From assembly GCF_963975345.1 (NCBI RefSeq), contig NZ_CAXBGE010000006.1:1-64000 (forward strand): a stretch of DNA of 64,000 nt, given 5' to 3'. Under the pieces are notes generated by a model. It worked only from the letters and a program-made list of their open reading frames with translations, did no database searches and was not told where the DNA came from. The DNA is from Maricaulis sp963975345. Lineage in GTDB: Bacteria; Pseudomonadota; Alphaproteobacteria; Caulobacterales; Maricaulaceae. This document shows, in pieces, positions 33,982-41,594 of the stretch (the stretch's first letter is position 1; each line of letters opens with the position of its first letter). Made by a program: the position numbers and the translations under genes.

Positions 33982-34575
33982 TCAATCGCCCAGATAATGC
34001 AACATGGATGCATTGCGTATCCGGTCGCCACCGACTTCCATCCCACCGGTGAAGGCTGGCGGACCACTCGGATCGCCGAGGCGGTCGAGATGGATCATGC
34101 CGGAAATCATCACGTCACCGAGGACTTCATCGCTGCCGTTGAAGTCGAAGCGGCCGCTCTCGATTACGAAACTGGAGGCCCGCACCCGCCGCGAATTGCT
34201 GGCATATTCCTGGCCCATTTCATTGGTCAGATATTCGCTGCTCGTGTCCCAGAACTCGACCCAGACCGGGACCTCATCCGGCATTTCCCCACCCGCGGCA
34301 AATTCATCAAACATCATCGGATCGCCGATGAAGACATGGTTCAGGGACCAGCCGTTGAACACGACGCCATCTGTCGGGATGTAATAGCCGAACACATCCA
34401 ATCCGGCTTCATAGACATAGGCATCCGCTGACGCGGCCACTGAACTACCGGCGTTCTGGCTGTCGACGACAGCCGGTGCCGCTGCGCCGGGATTGGTCGT
34501 TTGTTCAGCCGGCGAACAGGCCGTAAGCAGCACGGCGCCACAGACCCCAACCGCGATAGTCAAAGACGTCTTCAT
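33982..34575 (-). CDS. Lipoprotein of unknown function
   Basis: A 197-residue protein with a lipoprotein signal peptide (MKTSLTIAVGVCGAVL, lipobox LTAC). The mature part starts with an Ala/Ser/Gly-rich linker and then a beta-rich domain (YEAGLDVFGYYIPTDG onwards) with many acidic residues, similar in style to periplasmic lipoproteins of unknown function. ATG 34575 is fixed by the signal peptide. I do not recognise a family. It lies between the MAPEG gene and the XRE regulator. Confidence 0.75.
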   Translation of the reverse strand: MKTSLTIAVGVCGAVLLTACSPAEQTTNPGAAAPAVVDSQNAGSSVAASADAYVYEAGLDVFGYYIPTDGVVFNGWSLNHVFIGDPMMFDEFAAGGEMPDEVPVWVEFWDTSSEYLTNEMGQEYASNSRRVRASSFVIESGRFDFNGSDEVLGDVMISGMIHLDRLGDPSGPPAFTGGMEVGGDRIRNASMLHYLGD

Positions 34576-34733
34576 GATAATCTCCCCTTCAAGCTGGCCA
34601 AACCCTGCCACGGCTCCGGGCAGATCGAAAGCCAAAATTCGCCTCGAAGGGGAGGTCTGATTGGCGCGACATGGCGTGGCATCCAGGACCGGGAGCACGT
34701 TTCCTCGACTGCCGCCATCTCCCGGACGGCTGC

Positions 34734-34952
34734 TCAATCCGTCCCGTCCAAGAAGAACGCGTCTTCGACACTGACCTGAAGCGCAGCCGCCAGCCTGAGC
34801 GCGAGCACGGTTGAGGGAATGAAAACCCGGTTCTCAACCGTATTGATGGTCTTACGGGTCACGCCAGCGCGTGCGGCCAGCTCGGCCTGGGTGAGGCCGT
34901 GCCGGGCCCGCAATTCCTTGAGATTATTGCCGAGCGGCGCCGGGCTGGTCAT
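34734..34952 (-). CDS. Small XRE-family transcriptional regulator
   Basis: A 72-residue protein that is almost entirely one XRE helix-turn-helix (LKELRARHGLTQAELAARAG, VTRKTINTVENRVFIPS). Proteins of this size (the YozG type) often act with a neighbouring membrane protein. Its ATG overlaps the stop of the upstream four-helix membrane protein by one base, so the two are translated together. A near-perfect palindrome upstream of the pair (35440-35457) is a good autoregulatory site. Confidence 0.9.
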   Translation of the reverse strand: MTSPAPLGNNLKELRARHGLTQAELAARAGVTRKTINTVENRVFIPSTVLALRLAAALQVSVEDAFFLDGTD

Positions 34953-35407
34953 CAGTCCTGCCCGACTGGGTCACGTCCGAGCAGGACCAGTGAGACCATC
35001 GGCGTAAAGACGCCAGTGATCAGGATGAAGCGGATCGCAATCGTGGCCTCGAAATCGATAAAAGTGGCCACAGCGAGCAAGAGAGCGGCTGCCGCGAGCA
35101 TGCCGACAAAGCCATACATGATCGCAAGCGCCCGGTTGCGCAGGAATAATTCGTCCCGCATCACCAGCCCGGCGCCGGCCTTTTTTACCTTGTGGTGAAA
35201 ATTGAGGAGGAAGAGCATTGATCCGGCCCAGGCCACGGCGCCGATGATCAGGGCCAGTTGCAGCGGAAACACGGCGGCAGGGGTGAGGCCGGATTCGCCA
35301 TCAATCATATCCACCCCCAGTGTCGCGCCCTGCCAGATCAGGAAGGAGATCGCCGCCGAAACCAGAACCCGGTTTCGTTGCCGCTCCAGTTTTTCAATCT
35401 TGTCCAT
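34952..35407 (-). CDS. Four-helix membrane protein paired with the XRE regulator
   Basis: A 151-residue protein with a short charged N-terminus (MDKIEKLERQRNRVL) and four membrane helices in two pairs (~15-35, 45-70, 90-115, 120-145). I do not recognise a named family. ATG 35407 has AAGGAG 6 nt upstream. It is first in a two-gene unit with the small XRE regulator, an arrangement seen in many bacteria in which the membrane protein may hold or inactivate the regulator; that is inference. Confidence 0.78.
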   Translation of the reverse strand: MDKIEKLERQRNRVLVSAAISFLIWQGATLGVDMIDGESGLTPAAVFPLQLALIIGAVAWAGSMLFLLNFHHKVKKAGAGLVMRDELFLRNRALAIMYGFVGMLAAAALLLAVATFIDFEATIAIRFILITGVFTPMVSLVLLGRDPVGQD

Positions 35408-35439
35408 ATCGTACTCCTTGAGATCAATCATATCAGAAA

Positions 35440-35478
35440 TGTACCCTACAGGTTACATGATGATACGTCAAGGTTACA
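35440..35478 (-). promoter_or_regulatory. Palindromic operator and promoter of the XRE/membrane-protein pair
   Basis: TGTACCCT (35440-35447), 2 nt, then AGGTTACA (35450-35457) form an inverted repeat with one mismatch; a third half-site AGGTTACA lies at 35471-35478. On the minus strand a -35-like TTGACG (35466-35471) is 17 bp from a weak -10-like TAGGGT (35443-35448), so the palindrome covers the -10 region. Confidence 0.5.
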
Positions 35479-35480
35479 CA

Positions 35481-36161
35481 TCAAGCGCGCTTGATGGCCA
35501 TAAGAATGCCGTCGCCAATGGTGGTGAAGGCCATATCGACACGGGCATCGTCCCGGATTTTGTCGGCCAAGGCCTTGAGCGCGGCAGTGTCAGCGTCGGC
35601 TGCGCAACGGTCCGGATCGGCAACACTGCCCGACCACAAGACATTGTCGAACAGGACCAGGCCGCCAGGGCGCAAGAGCAGCAGCGCCGCCTCGTAATAG
35701 GCGTCATATCCGGTTTTGTCGGCGTCGATAAAAACCATATCGACGCGGCCGGCGATCTCGCCAACCAGCTTGGTGAGGGTTTCTCGCGCATCGCCAATTC
35801 GGAGTTCGATCTGATCGTCGATCCCGGCCTCGCGCCAGTAGGACCGGGCGCGGCCGGTATAGTCGTCGGAGATATCGCAGCCATAGAGCCGCGCCACCGG
35901 CCCGTGGATACCGCGCATCGCCAACATGGTCGCCAGCGCCGAATAACCCGTGAAGACGCCGATCTCGACAGCTGTTCGTGCCTGAACCAACCGTGCGCAC
36001 AATTGCAGGAAGGCGCCCTGCTCCGGGCTGATCTGCATCACCGCGACATCGCCCATCGCATCGGTTTCAAGCCGGCATCTCTGCTGGGCCGGGGTCTCGG
36101 CCCGGTTGGCGTCGCGGACATAGGCGGTGAGACGGGCATCAAGCCCAAAGGAAGATGACAT
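35481..36161 (-). CDS. O-methyltransferase, caffeoyl-CoA type
   Basis: A 226-residue SAM-dependent O-methyltransferase of the family of catechol/caffeoyl-CoA methyltransferases (PF01596). Seen: the pre-motif AVMQISPEQGAFLQLC, motif I TAVEIGVFTGYSALA, CDISDDYTGRARSYW, FIDADKTGYDAYYEAAL with the metal-binding D, and LFDNVLWSG. Magnesium-dependent transfer to a catechol-like hydroxyl is expected; the acceptor is unknown. A GGAGG site lies 6 nt before the ATG. It lies 29 bp downstream of zapE on the same strand. Confidence 0.9.
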   Translation of the reverse strand: MSSSFGLDARLTAYVRDANRAETPAQQRCRLETDAMGDVAVMQISPEQGAFLQLCARLVQARTAVEIGVFTGYSALATMLAMRGIHGPVARLYGCDISDDYTGRARSYWREAGIDDQIELRIGDARETLTKLVGEIAGRVDMVFIDADKTGYDAYYEAALLLLRPGGLVLFDNVLWSGSVADPDRCAADADTAALKALADKIRDDARVDMAFTTIGDGILMAIKRA

Positions 36162-36190
36162 GCGTGGCCTCCGTACAAGGAATGATCCGA

Positions 36191-37336
36191 TCAGCTGGCC
36201 GGCCCAGTGTCGTGGAGTTGCCAGCGCGCGGCAAGATAGTCATGGCTGCGCATTTCGATCAGGCGCGAGGCAGTGCGTTCGAATTCAAACGCGCCATCGC
36301 CCTGCGGGTAAAGTTCTGCCGGCTCGGCATCAGCGCTCATCACCAGCTTGGCCTTCGCCTCGTACAGCGCATCGATCAGGGTCACGAAACGTTTGGCCTC
36401 ATTTCGCTTGTCGCTCTGCAGCACCGGCACGCCATCAAGTAGAATGGTGTGAAACCGCGCTGCAATGGCGAGATAATCGGCAGCTCCCAGAGCCCGGGTA
36501 CACAATTCGGCAAAGCTGAAGCGGGCGACGCCGGCGACTTCGCGCTCAACCGGCAGCTTGCGGCCCAACACTTCGATTACGCAGCGCTGCGGCACGGCGC
36601 CATGTGTCAGTCTCGCCCAAGCGGCGTCCATCGCGTTTTCTGCATCGGGGCCCAGCGGTGTGTAATAAACCGGCGCCGCCTCAAGCTGACGCAGGCGATG
36701 ATCGATACCGCCATTGAGCTCGACCAGATCGAGACGCGACTTCAACTCGTCGATGAAAGGCAGGAAAAGCTGGCGGTTGAGGCCGTCGAGATAAAGCTCA
36801 TCGGGATGACGGTTCGAGGTGGCAACGACCACCACGCCCTCGGCGAACAAATGGTCGAACAGGCGCCCGAGGATCATTGCATCGGCAATATCGCTGACCT
36901 GGAATTCGTCAAATGCCAGCAACCGCGCCTCATGGGCCAGCGCCCGCGCCACCGGCGGAATTGGGTCATCGCCGGCCTGTCTGACATATTCGGAACGGCG
37001 CTTGCGGTCCGCGTCGCTGAGCCCGCGCCATTCGCCGATCCGGGCATGCACATCCTGCATGAATTCAAGAAAATGCGCCCGGCGCTTGGCATTCACCGGC
37101 GCGGATTCGATGAAGAAATCCATCAGCATCGACTTGCCGCGCCCGACGCCGCCCCAGAGATAGAGGCCGCGTGGCGAAGGTTTGATCTTACCGAACAGCG
37201 TCTTTGCGCCCGGCTTCCAGTCCTGCAGGCGCGTGGACAAATCGGTCAGCGCCAGCGCGGCCCGTTTCTGGTCCGCATCCGCCGACAGCACCCCGGAGTC
37301 AACCCGCTCCTGCCACAATGAAATCGGCGTTGTCAT
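36191..37336 (-). CDS. zapE: Cell division ATPase ZapE (AFG1-like)
   Basis: A 381-residue AFG1/ZapE P-loop ATPase that in E. coli associates with the Z-ring. Seen: LYLWGGVGRGKSMLMDFF (Walker A), LLAFDEFQVSDIADAMILG (Walker B), and VVVATSNRHPDELY (sensor 1 region). ATG 37336 (MTTPISLWQERV) is the family's start; the frame opens at 37369. In alphaproteobacteria zapE usually lies near mdh/suc genes, as here (3 kb from mdh). It is followed by the O-methyltransferase gene. Confidence 0.93.
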   Translation of the reverse strand: MTTPISLWQERVDSGVLSADADQKRAALALTDLSTRLQDWKPGAKTLFGKIKPSPRGLYLWGGVGRGKSMLMDFFIESAPVNAKRRAHFLEFMQDVHARIGEWRGLSDADRKRRSEYVRQAGDDPIPPVARALAHEARLLAFDEFQVSDIADAMILGRLFDHLFAEGVVVVATSNRHPDELYLDGLNRQLFLPFIDELKSRLDLVELNGGIDHRLRQLEAAPVYYTPLGPDAENAMDAAWARLTHGAVPQRCVIEVLGRKLPVEREVAGVARFSFAELCTRALGAADYLAIAARFHTILLDGVPVLQSDKRNEAKRFVTLIDALYEAKAKLVMSADAEPAELYPQGDGAFEFERTASRLIEMRSHDYLAARWQLHDTGPAS

Positions 37337-37370
37337 GGGTTTAGCGTAATGGGCAGCGCTTATCGCCACG

Positions 37371-38000
37371 TCAATGGGATGACGCGGTTCGGGCCGGCAC
37401 TCCGGCCTTCACCTTCAAGCCTTCGAGCCAGTCAACGATGTCCTCGACCCGTTCGTTGATATTGCCGCCACCCGACCGATGTTCGCTGAGTACCCGCATC
37501 CCGGTTACATCGGCTTGGAATTTGCGCGCCAAGCGTTCGGGCGATTTGTCATCGTCGACCTCACCCGCAGCGATCGCCTTGGCAAAGGCCTGGGTGAAAG
37601 CTTGCTCGAAGCCCTTCAACAATGTTTCGGCGCCTTCGCGCATTGCACCCTGATCCGCTGGCATTTCCAGCACAGTTTTGACGGCCATGCAGGCCCGAGC
37701 TGGCAGGTCCCGATCGTGTTGGGTCGCCATATCGCGCACATAGGCGATCAAACCGTCAACACTGGACGCGTGGGCGTCCATCACCTGAACATAATCGGCC
37801 TTCGCCGCGCGGCCGTAATCGTTCAACGCCTCGCAGAACAGGGCCTCCTTGCTGGTGAAGGCTGCGTAGATACTGCCGGGGCGCATATTCAGTGCCTGTT
37901 CGAGATCTTTCAGAGACGTGTTGTGGAAACCCTTCGACCAGAACAGGTCGAGCGCCTTCCTGAGACTTTCCTCTCGCGATTGGTTTGCCGGACGCGCCAT
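37371..38000 (-). CDS. TetR family transcriptional regulator
   Basis: A 209-residue TetR-type regulator: N-terminal HTH (ESLRKALDLFWSKGFHNTSL, then MRPGSIYAAFTSKEALF) and a helical ligand-binding C-terminal domain of the TetR_C type that detects small hydrophobic ligands. The second helix pair LKDLEQALNMRPGSIY matches regulators of AhpD-like/alkylhydroperoxidase or nitroreductase genes. ATG 38000 starts the homology. It is divergent from the AhpD-like gene, and two palindromes lie in the shared gap. Confidence 0.92.
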   Translation of the reverse strand: MARPANQSREESLRKALDLFWSKGFHNTSLKDLEQALNMRPGSIYAAFTSKEALFCEALNDYGRAAKADYVQVMDAHASSVDGLIAYVRDMATQHDRDLPARACMAVKTVLEMPADQGAMREGAETLLKGFEQAFTQAFAKAIAAGEVDDDKSPERLARKFQADVTGMRVLSEHRSGGGNINERVEDIVDWLEGLKVKAGVPARTASSH

Positions 38001-38056
38001 GTCTGCCTCTTGATACAAGTGGGCACCTTATAGGGAATGCCGTCGGATAATCAATT

Positions 38057-38074
38057 TTTGAGTGATCACTAAAG
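38057..38074. promoter_or_regulatory. Palindromic operator 1 between the TetR and AhpD-like genes
   Basis: TTTTGAGTGATCACTAAA contains the perfect 10-bp palindrome AGTGATCACT. It shares TTGAG-Y-GATCACT with the second site at 38080-38097. The TetR protein encoded next to it is the likely ligand. Confidence 0.65.
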
Positions 38075-38079
38075 TTTGA

Positions 38080-38097
38080 TTTGAGCGATCACTCAAA
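38080..38097. promoter_or_regulatory. Palindromic operator 2 between the TetR and AhpD-like genes
   Basis: TTTGAGCGATCACTCAAA is an 18-bp palindrome with a single mismatched pair, spaced 24 bp centre to centre from operator 1. The spacing is a little over two helical turns, so two TetR dimers could bind. Confidence 0.7.
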
Positions 38098-38163
38098 ATG
38101 GATCACAACCCGCTTGTCCGCCAACGAGGGCGGTTTGAAACAATCACCGCAAGGATATCCGAG

Positions 38164-38733
38164 ATGACCGAATTCACTGTGCACACAGCCGAGACCGCGC
38201 CGGAGGGCAGCCGCAAATCCCTCAATGACAGCAAGGCAGCCTTCGGCTTCGTCCCCGGCCTGCACGCCGTCATGGCCGAGTCGCCGCAATTGCTGGCGAG
38301 CTACAAGGCCGTGCATGAGGCCTTCGCCAGCACGAGTTTCAATGCCGACGAACTGACCGTTGTCTGGCAGACGATCAATGTCGAACACGCCTGTCATTAT
38401 TGCGTCCCGGCGCATACCGGCATCGCCTACAGCATGAAGGTCGATGCGGCGATTTCAGACGCGCTGCGCAATGAAACCCCGCTGCCAACCGCCCGGCTCG
38501 AAGCCCTGCGCACCTTCACCTTGGCCATGGTGCGTCAGCGCGGCGAAGTGACCGACCCACAGCTCGAAGCCTTCTTCGCTGCCGGTTATACACGCCAGAA
38601 TGTGTTCGAAGTCATTCTCGGCGTGGCTCAAAAGGTGATGAGCAATTACACCAATCACATCGCGCAAACGCCTGTCGATGCGCCCTTCACCAAATTCGCG
38701 TGGCAGAAAGGCGACAAGGTCGCCGCCGAATAG
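38164..38733 (+). CDS. AhpD-like carboxymuconolactone decarboxylase family protein
   Basis: A 189-residue protein of the carboxymuconolactone decarboxylase/AhpD fold. The redox pair appears as EHACHYCVPAH (CxxC with flanking histidines), which is the peroxidase-type active site and not the decarboxylase type, so alkylhydroperoxidase-like activity is expected. ATG 38164 (MTEFTVHTAE) is preferred to an in-frame start at 38098, because AAGGA lies 8 nt upstream and the earlier start lies inside the operator. It is probably repressed by the divergent TetR protein and induced by oxidants or electrophiles. Confidence 0.88.
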   Translation: MTEFTVHTAETAPEGSRKSLNDSKAAFGFVPGLHAVMAESPQLLASYKAVHEAFASTSFNADELTVVWQTINVEHACHYCVPAHTGIAYSMKVDAAISDALRNETPLPTARLEALRTFTLAMVRQRGEVTDPQLEAFFAAGYTRQNVFEVILGVAQKVMSNYTNHIAQTPVDAPFTKFAWQKGDKVAAE

Positions 38734-38790
38734 GCTGCGTCCGGTATATGCGTTCAGGGGCGGTCAGTTGGCTGCCCCTGACGCAGACGC

Positions 38791-38889
38791 CTAGCCCTGT
38801 GGCCACAAGCGAATCACGGCCGCCGCCAAGGCCACGACAGTCGCGATACAGGCGATGGCCAGCCAGACCGGTTTCTCCACCTCACGCAT
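38791..38889 (-). CDS. Candidate 32-residue single-helix membrane protein
   Basis: A 32-codon frame too short for normal gene finding. It starts MREVEKPVWLAIACIATVV, forms one hydrophobic helix (~8-28), and ends LWPQG with a basic residue before it. A GGAGG site lies 6 nt before the ATG, inside the thioesterase gene, whose stop it overlaps by 8 nt, so translation is probably coupled. Similar single-helix peptides of unknown function accompany enzymes in many bacteria. It could also be chance; the strong ribosome site and clean helix argue for a gene. Confidence 0.55.
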   Translation of the reverse strand: MREVEKPVWLAIACIATVVALAAAVIRLWPQG

Positions 38890-39310
38890 GGACCGCCTCC
38901 AGGGCTGCGCGCATGGCGTTTGGCAGGGGCGCGGGGCGGCGGGTTTCGCGGTCGACATAGACGTGGACGAAATGGCCTTGGGCGGCGGCCTCGGCCTCGC
39001 CTGGTTTGAACAGGGAAATCTCGTAACGCACGGAAGAACGGCCGATTTTCGCGATCCGTAGACCGCCCTCGATCACGTCGGGATAGGCGAGCGGCGCGAA
39101 ATAATTGCAGCCGGTTTCGACCACCAGGCCGATGATAGCGCCTTGATGAATGTCGAGTCCGGCTTCCTCGATCAGGAATGAATTTACCAGCGTGTCGAAG
39201 AAACCGTAATAGGCGGCGTTATTGATGTGGCCGTAAATATCATTGTCGGCCCAACGGGTTGGCAGGTCGCGCCAGCGACTATAGGCGGCGCGCGGCCGCG
39301 TCTCGATCAC
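38882..39310 (-). CDS. Acyl-CoA thioesterase (4HBT, YbgC-like)
   Basis: A 142-residue hot-dog-fold thioesterase. The active-site motif RWADNDIYGHINNAAYYGFF carries the catalytic aspartate (WADND) of the 4-hydroxybenzoyl-CoA thioesterase family, followed by VVETGCNYFAPLAYPD. It would hydrolyse acyl- or aryl-CoA; specificity is unknown. Its ATG overlaps the stop of the upstream alcohol dehydrogenase gene by 4 nt and its end overlaps a 32-codon ORF, so three genes form one translational chain. Confidence 0.92.
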   Translation of the reverse strand: MIETRPRAAYSRWRDLPTRWADNDIYGHINNAAYYGFFDTLVNSFLIEEAGLDIHQGAIIGLVVETGCNYFAPLAYPDVIEGGLRIAKIGRSSVRYEISLFKPGEAEAAAQGHFVHVYVDRETRRPAPLPNAMRAALEAVHA

Positions 39311-40446
39311 AGCACTGCCTCGTAACAGGCGTGGGCGTCGTCCAGCGTCATTTCGCGGGGATTATTGACCAGAAGCCGGGTGACCAGCATGGCTTCTTCG
39401 GCCAAGCGGGGCAGATCATTATGACTGACACCGAGCTGGGAGAGCCGGGTCTCTATCCCGACCGATTGGGCGATGCGTTCCATCTCTTCAACCAGGCCTT
39501 GGGTCGAGGCGTGCAGACCGATATGGCTGGCAAGCTCGGCATAAAGCGGCTCGGCGGCGGGCGCGTTGAAGCGCAGAACCGGTGGCAACATCAGCGAGTT
39601 GGACAGGCCGTGTGGCACGTGAAACACGCCCCCCAACGGATAGGCCAGCGCATGTACAGCACCGACCGGCGCATTGGCGAAAGCCTGTCCGGCCAATAGT
39701 GCGCCGAGCAACATATCCTCGCGTGCTTGGGTGTCGCGGCCATCGGTGCAGGCGCGCTCAATGGCGCCGTGGAGCTTCCTGAGACCGGCCAGGGCAAGGG
39801 CATCGGAGACGGGATTTTTCTGGAGCCGTGTCGTATAGGCCTCGATCGCGTGGACCATGGCGTCGATGCCGGTTGCCGCGGTGGTGGCGCGCGGCAGGCC
39901 ATAGGTCAGTTCGGCGTCGAGGACTGCGAGATCGCCATACAGGACAGGCGAATTGACGCCCATTTTCGACGTTTCACCAACGGTCACGACCGAGATTGGG
40001 GTCACTTCCGACCCGGTTCCCGCCGTTGTGGGTATGAGAATCAGCGGCAGGCGCGGACCCCTGGCGTTATTGACGCCATACATGGCTGTTAGGCTCTCGC
40101 CCGACCCGCATAACACTGCCACTAACTTGCTGCAGTCCATCGAACTGCCGCCACCAAAGCCTATGATGACTTCCGCACCGAAGGTGCGCGCTGCATCGGC
40201 GGCGGCCAGCGCCACGGCCTCGGGTGGATCGGCGACCACCTGATCGAAAATCGAAACCGTCAGACCGGACGCTTCCAGTGCCGTCACCGCACCCTCGATC
40301 AGGCCAGCGGCGCGGACACCGGGATCGGTGACGAGGAAAATGCGGCGGCGCTCGCCGATCAGCGGTGCCGCGAGCTCGGCGAGGCGGGCAGCGGACCCGG
40401 CTCCGATATGGATATGCGGCACGGTGCGGAAATCAAATAACGACAT
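39307..40446 (-). CDS. Iron-containing alcohol dehydrogenase
   Basis: A 379-residue group III (iron-dependent) alcohol dehydrogenase. Seen: FGGGSSMDCSKLVAVL (NAD-binding GGGS), ILIPTTAGTGSEVTPISVV, the iron ligands in GIDAMVHAIEAYTT and HALAYPLGGVFHVPHGLSNS (HxxxH). It would oxidise or reduce a small alcohol or aldehyde; the substrate is not evident. ATG 40446 (MSLFDFRTVP) starts the homology; the frame is open to 40590. It leads the thioesterase and the short membrane ORF. Confidence 0.93.
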   Translation of the reverse strand: MSLFDFRTVPHIHIGAGSAARLAELAAPLIGERRRIFLVTDPGVRAAGLIEGAVTALEASGLTVSIFDQVVADPPEAVALAAADAARTFGAEVIIGFGGGSSMDCSKLVAVLCGSGESLTAMYGVNNARGPRLPLILIPTTAGTGSEVTPISVVTVGETSKMGVNSPVLYGDLAVLDAELTYGLPRATTAATGIDAMVHAIEAYTTRLQKNPVSDALALAGLRKLHGAIERACTDGRDTQAREDMLLGALLAGQAFANAPVGAVHALAYPLGGVFHVPHGLSNSLMLPPVLRFNAPAAEPLYAELASHIGLHASTQGLVEEMERIAQSVGIETRLSQLGVSHNDLPRLAEEAMLVTRLLVNNPREMTLDDAHACYEAVL

Positions 40447-40588
40447 GGATTCCTCAAATTCCGTTCGCCTGTCACGCGAATAGCCAGTATCGTCATCCTC
40501 GCCGGGTTGGAGGGTCAAGGCAAGCGCTGCACCTACCGGCCAGGCGGGGATTTGATCGATCGTGCCGGACAAAAATGGGGAGGGCGTC

Positions 40589-40957
40589 ATGGGAATTGCG
40601 TATCACTACCTCGCCAACGGCAAGACCCTTGTCGCAACCGCCACCGGCCGGATTACCCCGGCCGATAATGATCGCTCCAACCATCACATCAAAGCCGAGC
40701 TGGAACGCCATCCCGGGCTCAAACTTATGGTCGATATGCGCGCGGCGGAGGTGGCGGCGACCCCAGTGGCGATGATCGCCATGATGGACGCGTTTTTTAC
40801 CCTGGTCGGACATCAAATGCCGATCGCGATCATTACCGCAGGCCTGCCAGACGACCCCAATGCCATGCTCGTCCAGACCAAGGCCTTCATCGCCGGCGCG
40901 AGAACGCAGGTCTTTGAGCGTGAGGACGCCGCCATTGCTTGGTTGGATCGACAATGA
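40589..40957 (+). CDS. STAS/SpoIIAA-like protein, copy 1
   Basis: A 122-residue protein with the alpha/beta rhythm of SpoIIAA-like (STAS-related) domains: a central LKLMVDMRAAE strand, then helices and IAIITAGLPDD. It has no membrane segment or enzyme motif. ATG 40589 has GGAGGG 5-6 nt upstream. It resembles the protein at 41111 in layout (short beta strands, conserved length), so the two may be diverged paralogs. Function unknown; such domains bind small ligands or partner proteins. Confidence 0.6.
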   Translation: MGIAYHYLANGKTLVATATGRITPADNDRSNHHIKAELERHPGLKLMVDMRAAEVAATPVAMIAMMDAFFTLVGHQMPIAIITAGLPDDPNAMLVQTKAFIAGARTQVFEREDAAIAWLDRQ

Positions 40958-41110
40958 GGTCGAAAATCTGTGTCAAAACGGCTCAGGTGCAAAGCAGCAA
41001 ATCCCCACGACAGGTAGACGATAATCATCAAGAAATACTGGTCTGCCCGGTGGGTGCGCCTTAGCCTTCCGTTCAATCAATCAAAACAAGCTGAGTGTGG
41101 ATATGTGCGT

Positions 41111-41503
41111 ATGCCAGTAAAAGTCAGCTTCATCGAAAATGAGTCGATCATCGTCATCGAGAGCAGCGGTCAGCTGCTGCGGCGCGAGGCCGGCTGGGGT
41201 GCCGAACGGGTTGGCGAAATCCTCCGGCAACATGCCGTCACCGGAATTCTTGCCGATTCCACCCTGGTCCAGGAACAAGAGTCTGCGGCCTTGTCGGGCG
41301 AGATGATTTCCGGATTTATTCAGGCCATCGAAGCCGATCTTGCGATCGCCTATATCCGGCCGACCTGCTGGAGCGAAGCCTATGGCGAGCGGGTCAGGGC
41401 GACCATCGAAGACGCGCCAATGAACTGCCGGGTGTTCGATGATGTCGATGCCGGTCGTGCGTGGCTGCGCGAGGCGGCGACCAGCAGGGTCTCCCCGGCC
41501 TGA
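41111..41503 (+). CDS. STAS/SpoIIAA-like protein, copy 2
   Basis: A 130-residue protein with a STAS-like pattern: VSFIENESIIVIESSGQ, a helix, VTGILADSTLVQE, and LAIAYIRPTCW with a conserved-looking strand-turn-helix. ATG 41111 lies after a weak ribosome region (GGAT); an earlier frame to 41054 has no site. It follows copy 1 after 153 bp in the same direction and may be transcribed with it. No domain partner is seen; the role is unknown. Confidence 0.55.
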   Translation: MPVKVSFIENESIIVIESSGQLLRREAGWGAERVGEILRQHAVTGILADSTLVQEQESAALSGEMISGFIQAIEADLAIAYIRPTCWSEAYGERVRATIEDAPMNCRVFDDVDAGRAWLREAATSRVSPA

Positions 41504-41515
41504 GCCGTGTGGGCA

Positions 41516-41544
41516 CTTCTGCCCGTCAATCGACCGGGCAGAAG
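41516..41544. terminator. Bidirectional hairpin terminator between STAS-like gene and mmsA
   Basis: A perfect 10-bp stem CTTCTGCCCG / CGGGCAGAAG with a 9-nt loop lies between the convergent stops at 41503 and 41595. It lacks a T run, but its position supports a terminator role. Confidence 0.6.
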
Positions 41545-41594
41545 CGCACCATGCAGCGATGGTCGTTCGGCCCCGCGGGGCGCGAACACCGTTT

